A DNA stretch of 64,000 nucleotides, taken from positions 33,460,653 through 33,524,652 of the forward strand of contig CM056377.1 in assembly GCA_029718625.1 (NCBI GenBank), given 5' to 3'. Below, in pieces: positions 1 through 12,851 of the stretch (positions are counted from its first letter, which is position 1; each line of letters starts with the position of its first letter). Source of the DNA: Synaphobranchus kaupii. Lineage: Eukaryota > Chordata > Actinopteri > Anguilliformes > Synaphobranchidae. The notes below the pieces were generated by a model. The model saw nothing but the letters and a program-made list of their open reading frames with translations. It made no database searches and was not told where the DNA came from. The translations under genes were made by a program, and so were the position numbers.

Positions 1-151
1 CGAAATAAAAAGATCCAGAATTTGAGCTACCCCTAGGTACTTCAAGTAGCCATAACTCGCAAGATATTCATAGTATAAAGTTTAAATTTTGCATAGCTTC
101 ATTAAATACATTATAGGTCATGTACAAAAAAAATCTGTATATAAACCGATC

Positions 152-1193
152 TGCCACAACATTAAAACGACTGACAGGTGAAATGAATAACATTGATTAT
201 CTCGTTGTTATTTTGGTTCTGTACTCTAGCACTTTGAGTTTGAAAGGATACAATGACAATGAGGTTGAAGTGCAGACTGTCAGCTTTCGTTTGAGGGTAT
301 TTTCATCCATATCGGATGAACCGTTTAGAAGTTATAGAACCTTTCGTACATAGATACAAGCATACAAGCGATACTATTAACCTCTCTGCATTTGAATGGA
401 TCTCTATGGGAATTAGCGGGTTGGGACTAGATTTAGCTGTAAATTACACTGGAACCGTACGGAACACATGGTTGGCTAAATGGCTCAAAGTCATCAAAGG
501 TCTGACGTATCAAAGAAGCATTAAACCATCACTCTGCTGCCAGGAATACAGTAGATATGGATGGATAACGTGAATGGTTTCTTCTCCTTTTCCATAGAGT
601 TCAATAGGAAAATTTGTCAGGAGAAACAACCCTTAAAGTGATCCATCCATATCTACTGCATATCTGGCAGCAGTGATGGATTGAGGCTTGTTTGATACCT
701 CAGACCCTTGATGACTTACAGCCATTTTTACCAACCATGTATTCCATACTTTTCCAGCATAATTTACAGCTAAATTTAGTCCCACCCCCAATTCCCATAG
801 AGATCCATTCAAATGCAGAGACATTTTTCTTATCGCTTGTAAAAGTACCAGAAAATAAGATTCTAAGTCTTTTGACGTTGTTGGGTCACAGACACCAGGA
901 AGTCATGGCATGCAAAGGATATGCGAACAAATATTAAAAATTATTACTTTATTCTACATTATGTTAAACTGTCCAATATTTTTTGATGCCCAAAAATGGG
1001 GGGGGGACTATGTACAAAAAGTTCTATAATTTCTAAACGGTTCATCCGATATGGATGAAAATACCCTCAAATTAAAGCTGACGGTCTACACTTCAACTTC
1101 ATTGTCATTGTATCAGAGTACAGAACCAGAATAACAACAAGATAATCAATGTTATTCACTTCACCTGTCAGTGGTTTTCATTTTGTGGCTGAT
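152..1193. mobile_element. Long foldback (inverted-repeat) DNA element
   Basis: A roughly 1 kb palindromic element. The left arm (about 152-572) reads inward from gccacaacattaaaacgact. The reverse complement of the right arm (about 640-1193) begins gccacaaaatgaaaaccact and continues collinearly. The arms share the stretch around tttcatccatatcggatgaa and the stretch around gaatggatctctatgggaat. The right arm has about 130-150 bp, including a G run near 1000, that is missing from the left arm. The spacer is about 70 bp. No transposase is visible, so this is a non-autonomous element. Fragments of the same family lie at about 8828-8945 and 37515-37679. The family name is not known to me. Confidence 0.8.
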
Positions 1194-1221
1194 CGGTGAA
1201 TAGTTTTTTTTTTTTAAACTA

Positions 1222-1717
1222 CAGTACTGTGCAAAAGTCTTAGGCACATGTGAAAATATTCTGTAAAGCGAAGATGCTTTCAAGAATAATGAAATGAAAA
1301 GTTTCTAAATATCAAACAATTGACTATAAAAATCAAATCAATATTTGGTGTGACCACCCTTTGCCTTTAAAACTGCATCAGTTCTCTTAGGTACACTGAC
1401 GTGCAGTTTTATAAGAAAATCAGCTGGTAGGTTGTTCCAAGCATCTTGGAGAACTTGCCACAGTTCTTCTGCAGACTTTGGCTGTCTCGCTTGCTTCTGT
1501 CTGTCCAGGTAATCCCAGACAGCCTCGATGGTGTTACAGAACTCCTTGTTCATCTTTTCGCTGAAGATAGTTCAATTAAATGTTTGGAAAATGAATGTTT
1601 TGAAATCTTTGTGTGTGTTTTTTCTACTGAAATACTAATGCAGAAGACAAAAAATAAATATCTAAGAAAAAAATATAGAAAAAATTCTAGGGTGCCTAAG
1701 ACTTTTGCACAGTACTG
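1222..1717 (-). mobile_element. Short Tc1/mariner-like element, internally deleted
   Basis: A 496 bp element bounded by inverted repeats: cagtactgtgcaaaagtctt at the left end and the matching reverse complement at 1698-1717, with TA at both flanks. On the minus strand about 1338-1553 encodes a fragment resembling the C-terminal end of a Tc1-type DDE transposase (VWDYLDRQKQ and NLPADF segments). The rest of the transposase is gone, so the copy is dead or non-autonomous. Confidence 0.8.
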
Positions 1718-1980
1718 TATATATTTAGTTACTTATATCTGAGTAACTAAATAGGATACATATGAAATAAGAACTTGTGTAATAAGGACCACCGCCTTCG
1801 GATGCATGTAACCAGTCTTGAACTCATCAAATGAACACTGATAATTTACTGACCATGTTTCTTGACCATGCTCCTGTGTAACCACACCGGCCAAAGGATG
1901 ATGAGCTCCCCCTACTAGTCTGGTCTCTTCCGACATGCCTTCCAGGGAGTTTTTTCTTGCCACAGTCACCTCTGGCCTGC

Positions 1981-1982
<2 letters not shown>

Positions 1983-2011
<29 letters not shown>
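1983..2011. repeat. Poly-G tract, 29 bp
   Basis: An uninterrupted run of 29 G on the plus strand in the gap between two transposons (1718-2157). Open frames across it give only artificial polyproline on the minus strand. I see no gene in this gap. Confidence 0.95.
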
Positions 2012-2013
<2 letters not shown>

Positions 2014-2157
2014 TGTGTTGATTGATACATTTATTTATGGTCAAATTAGATGTCTAAAATACAACTTTCTCTTGGATAGTAAAATAGTCTGTTGCCTAGT
2101 TTCCAGCTGATTACCCAGATAATTTAGGCTACTCATTCCAACAAATGTTACATTATA

Positions 2158-3700
<1,543 letters not shown>

Positions 3701-4240
3701 TATATTGGTTAAATTAATCAAAATGTATTCTAATAGCTTATGAATGTAAGATTAGTTAAACCCCCACTAAAGTCAAAAGAACTTCAAACAATATAAGCAG
3801 TCAATTGACTGATTTAACATAGTTGATGTAACCAATGGAATCATTAGATGCAAAACTAGACAGTATAAGTCATGTTCAGGAAGGGATTAAACCGTTTTAA
3901 TTTAGTCAGGTTCTATGTAATTTGCGTTTTCTGCTTTAAAAAGATCAACGTTCAAACTCCCACCTCCGTTTTATGGAGCCACACTTCTGGGTACGACCAT
4001 AGACCGTAGGGTACAACATATTTTCTGCCCTCTAGAAAACTGTACGTCAAAACAAACACTAGAGGGTAGCACTTGGCTCGGCATCCTCTACTTGCGTAGG
4101 CTACAACTGAAACGTTCATTACTACATGCTTGCAACTTCAACATCTCAGTTATGAATACAGGTCTTGGTATCTTTTTATTTATCTGTAAACTCTGTAATG
4201 TAAAGAAGCTTTGTATTAAAATGCATAGACATGCTCAGAT
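3701..4240. other. Intergenic sequence, nothing recognised
   Basis: The stretch between the Sleeping Beauty-like element and the probable 3' end of med26. AT-rich, with no open frame of note and no recognised repeat. Confidence 0.5.
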
Positions 4241-5134
4241 TTTGTGCAATTTTTATTTACACATTTATATCAACGTGTCCATTTAAAAGGACCAAATAGC
4301 AAAGTTGCTCCCTTCTGTATCCAACTGAACACAGAAATCTAATTTCTGTACATTCACACTAAGGCTCTTTGTTTTTACCAAAAACAGAAAAAAGTTATGA
4401 TAGTTCCATAAGGCAAACAATATCTAAAGGAATGGTAACAAGTTCCAGCATACAGCATTTTTCTTTTCCTCACAGTACAAGTTGCAATGTAGTAGCATCC
4501 TGTGTTTTTCCATTTTTATTATATTCACTATTTCCGAGGAGGTGGATTAATGGAGGATGATCAACTAATCCAAGAAAGAAAGAAAAAAAAACTAATAATG
4601 TCCAACAATAAATTATTTAATTTTATTTAAAAAAATGTCTTCTTTGCAGATTCCCTGTATGTTAAGAAAAACTGGCAGATGACAGACAAGGGTAGAGAGG
4701 AGTATGGAATGTTGGTAGCTACTACGTTAACCAGCCAATTTAGTGTGGGAAAGAACATGTGTAAAACATACGTATGCCTTTTTTTGCATTGCAGAACAGG
4801 TCAAAGAATGTGATGCAAACAGAACAGCTCTACAGTTTTTGCACATCTTATTTTATAAACTTCCAAAATAAAGGAAAGGAAATGTCAAATAAATATATGC
4901 ATACATAAGGAAACTTTATTCATGTTTTTGCCACATAAAGCTTCTTGTACCTGCCAAAAAAGGTTGCTGGACATCTTATGGCAAATATGACTGCCAATTC
5001 CCCACTCCCCCCTTCATTCATTTATTCTCTCTCAGGAGGGAGGTGACAGGGGTCAGCAGACCTGCCTTCCCACTGCTCACAGTGTACACACTAAAAACAT
5101 GTTCCTCCTTTTAGAAGAATAAAAAAGCTAGGGC
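4241..5134 (-). other. med26: Probable med26 3' UTR
   Basis: Non-coding sequence just downstream of the med26 stop codon on the minus strand. Candidate polyadenylation signals (AATAAA on the minus strand) lie at 4915-4920, about 215 bases past the stop, and at 4252-4257. The extent is inferred; no transcript data are available. Confidence 0.5.
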
Positions 5135-8100
5135 TCAGTCTAGGCAGACATATGGCAGGATGTTCAGTTTGCTCTCGTCCCCATGCGGGTCCAAGGATAT
5201 GCACTGCGTCCAATTGTACCAGTTGTCCTTGGTGTCATAACAACCATTCACCCCTGGCCAGTGCTCTTTGTGTATTCTGTTGAGGTCCTCAGGCTTTACC
5301 TCCCGGCTAACCCCCGGCAAGTCCGTATCAGAACTGTCTGCAACTAAAACGTGCGTCTTTCTGGCCTCTTTGACATAATGTTCTTCGCGTTTCAAATACT
5401 CTGTCATAAAAAAGTGCGCCCCAGGGGTTTGAGCACCTGAGGATGTGAGCACATTGCTTTGAATGTTAAGGTAGGACTGGATGAATTCGTTCCTATATAG
5501 ATCGTTCCAGTTTGTCTGCTGGAAAGGGCTGGGGAGGGGCGCACTGGGATTCTGTGGAAGCAGGTCTGTCCGTTGGATTTTGGGAGGGGGAGGACCGAGT
5601 GGCTCCTCCCCTTGGTAAGATTCTTTGTGTGTCAGTGGTTTGATCTGCCCTGTCACAGGGTCGAATGTCAGTCTGCGATCTTTTAACCGTACTGGTTTTG
5701 TGCTCTCCTCTGTTGGCTGCCCAACCAAGTTTACTGTGTAGTCTCTGGGCCTGTATCTCTTCCTCCTTTTCCCCTCAAAGCAAGAGTTCACACCCTCAGT
5801 CTCTACTCTGGTCACCTCAGACGAGAAGGCCTGCCCAAGTGGTGGTGTGCACAAGTTTTGTGAGGTGGACTTTGGGGAGTGCAGGGAGTCCTGGGGAAGC
5901 TCTGGCATCCCAGTGCTATGCTGAAGGTGCATGTTATTTTCGGTCGGTCCACGCCAGGACAGAGAGGACTTGGCCTCCAGGGACTGAGGTCCCTCTGTAT
6001 GTGACACTTGGGCGGGGGAGATTAAAGGCTGGGGTGAAGGCAATGGAGAGGGCACTGGAGTAGAGCTGTCCAAAAACCTGGAGCTCGGAGTTGGGCTCGA
6101 CAGAGTCCCTTTAGGTGCATAAGTTGTCGGCCTCTTGGCCATCGTGTCTTGCTTCATACTTTTTGGACTGAAAGAGGAGCAGCGGGGGCTACGGGGCTGG
6201 TACTGCACTGCCCCCCCCGCTCCTTCGTCCATTTTTGCCTGCTGCTGCAACACTGCTGTTTTTAGCAAGGAGGAAGTGCTAGGTAGTTTTACAAGTCCCG
6301 GAGAACTCGGGTGAGGCTTGACTGCATTGACAGGGATTTTGTTGTGTTTGTCATTGTCTAGGTGTTCTGTGCGGCCCCTGTCTGAGGACAGGTGCATATC
6401 GGTATCCAGGGGGCTGGGGAGGGACTCAGGACTACCCCCTACACCGTTAGTCGATGGCGGGCTAGAGTTGTGTATGGGCTCATGTATTGATTTTTTTGAA
6501 TGCAGACCGTCTCTTTGCCCTCCCTTGCGCCTCCGGCCACCAGACTTCTCAGTCTTGCTTGCGTGGGAGTTTTGGATGTCATTCTTGCTTTTCAGCTCTG
6601 AGACTGGTTTACCTGCAGGAATGACAGCCGGTGGGGAAGTGTCTGTCCGACAGGGGTGGGCACCGCCATTAGCAGAGCCAGGGGTACCTGCACCGGCCTT
6701 CGGCAGTACCTCCGTCTGGCCAGGTTCAATCAGCTTCTGCCAGTTCCGCAGCAGCTTCTTGGCACGCTTAGCAAGATCTTCATCCTTAGTCTTCTTCCTC
6801 ACATCATTTATCAACTTCCCCAGCCTGGTTTCCTGAATGTCAAAATACATTTTAATAAAAAATAAAATAAATCAATGCATACAATGAAATGTATTAAAAA
6901 TATAATTTTTAAAAGTCTTTGCATGTTACAATGTACTTATCTGACAAGTTCTGAACCTCCCCCCAAGTGTTCTACCTCAAGTGCTTCTTTGGTGATAGGA
7001 TATTTCTCCAGATGGGATATTACTTCCAGTACAGCCACCATATTGTGGATCTGCTGAAAAATAAACATGAGAAACATGTAAGCATCCAGCTTAAATCAAA
7101 CAAAACTTTCATGTCAGAGCCCCTAAACCTTGGGCCTATAACCGAGGATGCATTATGCATTCGTCAGTATTCTATTTGACCTCTCATCTAGCCAAACCAT
7201 GACTGTTCAATCCTGTAAACAAATTACCATTTTGCCTTAAAAGGGCACACTGTTCCAACACCGGCACAGTTTTTCTTCCCCCGAATCTGTGAGGTGAATA
7301 AAATAAACCCCCTGAAAGGCAGCAAAGCAGCTTTCTCATCTTATCTTCACAATCCAGGATAAATAATGTTAAGGTCAAACCTGTTTGACACACACAGTAC
7401 TTGCATACACACTACTTGCAATGGCTATAGCACTACAAAGTGATGACGGTGCTTCTCATATTTAGCCAGAATAGTTTAAAGATACAATGTTTCTTAAAAT
7501 GAAAAATAACAATACAACGCTTACGCTGATAATAATCTGTTTATGTTTCTGATCGTCAATGATCAATTCACTTCTATAATAGTTCACAAGTATTTCGATT
7601 TGTTTTTCTACTTTTGTTTATTACAAATGGCTAAAGAAACTACCTTCTACCTTTGTGGTCAGGCTACTTCATGCAAATACTCAAATGATCTTCCTTCTGT
7701 ACCCACCTGGCCTCTTTTTGTCTCAACATTAAAGGAACTTTGCCAAGAGCCAACCAAGATTCTCCATGTAAAATAAAGAAAGACTCAACTGAAACTCATG
7801 CCAACTCAAACCAATGAAAATGATGACTAACATATTTAGCTATCTTAAATAACTTGCTAGTTACTAGTCCTACTTTACGTCACACAATAGAACACATGGC
7901 CAGGTAGCTTGAGTTAGGCAGGTACCCAGCTAATCTAGGTAGCTAATGCTAGCTCAATAGGACACAACACTTAGCTAGTTTGTAGCTTGCTTGGTCAGCT
8001 AATAATATTAGATCATTTGCTAACGTTAGTGCGACAGATTACATTACACGTTTAAAAATTTATTTTTCAACATTTCAATTAGTTAGCTAATTTAAAGCGG

Positions 8101-11100
8101 TAATCCACTGTAATTAACTTTTAGGCTAATACTTCCAGCAATTTTCCAAGCTTTTTCTCTGTTGTGATAGCTGCTATGTGCATGGACTATGTGAACTCTG
8201 CAAAATGCAATTCAATGACGTCACTGAATTGCATTTCTGAAATGTCTAATATGGAAATTGATAGGGGAGTCATTTTCATATGGTGGTAAAACACGCCTAG
8301 AATTTTTGTATCATAATATCACCGGGATAAATTTGTAGCCACGGTTGTTTAATTATATGTAGTTACATTTTATATACATGTTGAAAATATTAAGAAATGC
8401 ATACTTATAGACAGCCTGCACCGATATTTCGCAGCCATTCAAGCCTCCAACTCCCATACACCTTCGGAGTGCTGTAACCAGTAATACAAGCCTGCTGTTC
8501 TAACGTTACAGTTAGAAAAACAAAATAACAGTACTGACTTCAACTTGTCTTAGTAGCTAAGGCTGACACTCGGCTGGGGACAATGACAAAGTTATCTCTC
8601 GCAATCAGGCTGACACTCGGCTGGACACTAATGTTACAAATGAACTTCATCTATCCCTCACACAAGCAGGCTGACAAGCTCGCCTGCGAAAATGGAAAGG
8701 CCAGTGGCAGTTGACATAGCTTTTAGATCTGACGTTAGCTAGCATTAGCTTTCACTTTAATCTTTAGAAAGCAACAACACAACCTGAACCAGTGAGCTAG
8801 GTTAACTCTCACAGCGATCCTTTTAAATGCAGAGAGGTTATAGTATCACTTGTCAGAGTACCTGAGAATAAGATATCAAGAGTCTAAGTTTATGTTCATT
8901 TGTCCAATTACATTTGGTTCCCTAAAATGGGGGGGGGGGGGGCTGTTTAGACCACGTATACAGTTTCAATTTTCAAATTGTTTGGGATGGGGTGGTGGGG
9001 TGATATTTAAGTAAGTTTGCATGGACTTTCACATGTGCAGCTGAATGATACTGTGTTTCTCACCAACTGAAAGCAGCGTCAGTTTCAGGGTTATACTGGT
9101 AGTAAGTACAAACTACAATGTGACATTTACTCATTACAGTAATACAAATTCTATAAATAGAAAAGGGGGAAAGAACATTCTTTTTACTGGCATTGTTCAG
9201 CTTTAGTGATTTCTACATTTTAGATTTTTTTGTTACCGATTTAACTCCATTGTTAATATATCAAACATAACCACTAATCAAGCCTGTCATCGCATAATTT
9301 ATTTTGTGAACACAAGTGGTTGAATAAGATTTAGACAAAACTAAATTCGTGCCTTATTTTCCTCATGTTATTCTGCTTAGGCTCAACAGATTCCAGAGAA
9401 TCACTGCTAATATCAACGCAATCTAAGAAACACTTCATGAGCACTATATGCTCACATATAAAAGAGAACGACAAAACAAAACCATCTCACAACCAGCCAG
9501 AAACCACCTGAACTGACTCAGACCTTTCTGAACATTGGTCACAACTGAGCAGCCACAGGCCGGAAGAGCAGGTGCCCTTCACATGAGTTTCAACATTATT
9601 TCTTACCCAAATACAACGGAACACACATGCTCACACAACCACGGAGAACACGGTAATTGGAGATGGATGGCATCTGAATCAATATTCCATTTCCATTTTC
9701 AGCAGGACTACAGTGCATTCAATTTCAGAAACCTGGCAAAACAGTAAAACCTAGGGAAAAGGCAATCTGCAATGGCAAATACAGCACAAATAACTGAAAT
9801 AATCAACACCAGAATCAAACGCATATATTATTAGCACTTTATCTGTAGGCCTACTTTTTGTCTGTGTACTTTTGCTAGTGACTACAAGGAACAGAGATGA
9901 ACAATGATGTTTTTGTTTTCACCTAGTTAAATTAACTACCTCCTACAGTTCCAAAAAATCTGTGATTGGCTTTCTTCTTGCGAAAACATAACCCTGACAG
10001 TGTTCAGCATTAAAGAGGTGCAGACCGTGAGCATTAGTGTTCTTTGACCTTGTGTGCCACACTAGCCGCAGTACTGCTCCAAGGAAATTAAATTTAACAT
10101 TGCTACACACGAGAAATAATTTCAGACAGGATTATTTTATGGGGGAGGAACAGTCAGAATGCACTCAGCTTGAAAAGGAATTGGGTGTAACAGCTGACCA
10201 AAGTCTCAGTCTCTAGACATTGTACCTTTGCAGTAATAAAGGCCATCGGAAAGCTGGAATATATAACTAAAATCATTTGAGCCTAAATCAAAGGAGATCA
10301 TACTCATGTGATACAATGCTTTCCTCAAATCAAATTTTGTGCACTCTGCCAGGCACCACAATAAAGTACAACGGAGGGAAACTACAGTGGTTCATGGTAT
10401 GAAATAAAAAAGTTATGTGGAAGGCGCAAAACACTGAATTGCTTCAGGTACAACAAAAGCAGATGGGATTTTATTGAGGTTTAACAAAGTCGGGAAAAAA
10501 AAAAAACCTCATGTTGAGTTCTGTCAGAAGAAAAAGGGTACACATGCAGGTGTCATTTTTGTATGATTGCAAGTAATCAAACCTCACTAAATTCATGCTC
10601 AAAATCAAACTTGATCTTCAGGACCAGTTTTCCCTCACTGGAAGGAACAAACAGTCAACGCTCTCCAATGTTCACTGACACAACAGAACACGGTGGTGTC
10701 AGCAACACTCAAGCTGGACATGCTGACAATGGAGACAAGTCAGAATGATGTATGCAAATGTGGAGCAGGTGTGTGGAATGGCATTCTGTATCAGATGCTT
10801 CTTCTGAACCCAACTATGAAACTACCTTTGAAGCCTTTGGAATATAGTTTATGTGCATTCTAAATGTCATTTGATATTGGATGCTTGCTGATGTCAATGT
10901 TTTTATTTGAAAATAAAAATATTTGATCACAAAAGGCATTTTGTTAGTCCTTTTAAGTGATCAAGTGCATACAGCAATGTCAAAAGGAGTTTATATTCTT
11001 TATAGAACAGATTTAAAAGTATGACTGACCATTCAAAACTAAATTTCTCACCGTGTAGTAACGTTACAGTACAAATCCAAAAGTAGCCATTCCTCCCACC

Positions 11101-12851
11101 TTGCTTTATTTCCATTGAGTCAAATTATTTCAACTCACTTTGAATAGCTGGCTAATTCGTTCAGTCAATGGCATAAATACTTCAGATGCCGCTATCTATC
11201 CCTTAATGCAATTGCTTTTTTATTTTTATTGTTGTGGCTACTTAAAAATACGTTATTTACTCCATATGCACAGTAGGTCTTGACAACTTCGCTACTGTGC
11301 AGATAGCTTGCAAGTAATGTGTTGAATGTTAGCCAGTAACTGGCCAAAGTTAGCTTATTAAAATGTTTATTTAACCTCACGTGTTCTCAGTCGTTAGCAA
11401 GCTATCCATTCTAGCTAGCCATCGAACCAACCAACCAACGTCGTTAGCAAACAAAAACTGTAACGTTAACTAACCAACTTGATCTGGCACCAACCAAACC
11501 CGATTTTGAGATCATGCTAACGTTACATGATTAGCTGGCTAGCATTAGCGAGCTAACGAATGTTAGCCATCGCTATCCAACAAAATATATGATCAACCAT
11601 TTTCCAAATAAAACATGAACCCGGACAACACACTGACGACTTTACATGTAAACCAGTGACAAGTTTAACTTGGCTGTAAACACTTCGGTGTGTGGACCCA
11701 TTTCTGGGCCTCAAACACAGCACAGCCCCGACCTTTCCTGTGGACTCAAGCCGAGCGGAAGTGGCAACACAAAGGCCGCTCTTGCATTATGACTCACGAG
11801 TGGTGTAAGTATTTTGTTCAACTTATGGTATGACCCAGGAATTAACACAAATATTTCAATTTGAGATTAATTTCAGTGACTAATACTAAGACAATACGTC
11901 GGACAATCAGAAATGCTCGTTATATCACATTTTGATTATAAGTTTTCTTTTAAGAAAAACTAATCGACATTAACGTTAGCCAGCTTATTCGCAAGTAAAG
12001 TTAGCCATATTGACTAACGTTAAAACATTCAAAATATAGATGGTTCATTTTGTAATTAGCTTTAAATCAAAGCTACTGAAGTTAATGAACTTCTCTAACT
12101 TGGGTTTTCCTCCCAACTTAGCCAGCTGGCAATGTCACATGCAGAGTGTAGCCAGTTGACTAACAGACAGGAAGCTACCTTGCTTTCTAGCTAATTATTT
12201 TATACGACAGCTGGATTGACAGTTTTAGCCAGTGTTAGATATATGGGCATTGCTGACATCTGAGCATGAAATTAAATATTATGCTAAACCCACCCAGAAA
12301 GCCTTAGAATTTTTACCAACTCCAGACCGCTGAGACCAAACAGAAAGCTACATAACGTTAGCTAAATAGTGTACTGCACTTTACAGTATCGCGCCATACA
12401 GTTTCTAGCTAGCTTGGCTTCTTTGCCCAGTGAGAGCACACAGGAGGAGCTTGTTGGAAAAATAACAGCGACCAAACAAACCCATGTTTTTCAGCGAACT
12501 AGCTTTCTAACTAGTTAACGGTAAATGTTTTGAAAGCGATATTGAGTGAAGTCTAACACTGTTGTCGGGAGCTAACGTTATACGGAACCTTACAAGAAAC
12601 ATTACAGCCACGGATAGAGCAATTCAGGAGCCTCTGTGCTTGCATGAGTCGTGTAATGTTAGCCATTGAATCCGTCTGTTGGCAACCCTAACCATCTATC
12701 TAGGCAAGTTAGTTAGCAAGCGAGATAAGCTAAGGACCGAGGTAAACCGGGGACTGTTCGCAGGAGGCCCATTACTCACATTGCTTTGGCCATCGACGGC
12801 CTGCAGCAGCCGGTCTCTCATCTGCTGCGGGGTTGCCGAGGCCGCTGTCAT
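5135..12851 (-). CDS. med26: Mediator complex subunit 26 (complete, 3 exons)
   Basis: Exons in transcription order: 12780-12851 (24 aa, starting MTAASATPQQMRDRLLQAVD), 6976-7050 (25 aa), 5135-6832 (565 aa plus stop). The total is 614 aa, against about 600 for human MED26. All junctions are phase 0 with GT-AG ends. MED26 is a nuclear subunit of Mediator. Its N-terminal TFIIS N-domain (about residues 10-90: HNMVAVLEVISHLEKYPITK, then ETRLGKLINDVRKKTK and AKKLLRNWQKLIEP) is known to contact TFIID and the super elongation complex. The middle is a low-complexity Ser/Pro/Lys region. The conserved C-terminal domain (GVNGCYDTKDNWYNWTQCIS through LNILPYVCLD) anchors it to Mediator. The start codon matches the family start; an in-frame upstream ATG at 12929 exists. 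smim7 lies upstream on the same strand. Confidence 0.95.
7051..12779 (-). other. med26 intron 1
   Basis: A 5.7 kb intron with donor AAT/GTGAGT and an acceptor ending TTTTCAGCAG/ATC. It holds no long open frame. Recognisable content: a fragment of the 152-1193 foldback family at about 8828-8945 ending in a G run, two copies of ggctgacactcggctgg near 8562 and 8608, and several TAACGTTAGC-type motifs at 8022 and 11460-12580. The rest is AT-rich and unremarkable. Confidence 0.7.
8828..8945. repeat. Fragment of the 152-1193 foldback family
   Basis: The order of blocks (tgcagag..., acttgt, gagaataagat, ctaagt, ttgtccaat, ccctaaaatggggg) parallels the right arm of the element at about 817-1008. This points to a diverged, truncated copy that also retains the poly-G block (about 8929-8942). 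Confidence 0.6.

Noticed and set aside
5665..6865. Plus-strand open frames opposite med26 exon 3
   Set aside because: Antisense shadows of the med26 coding exon.
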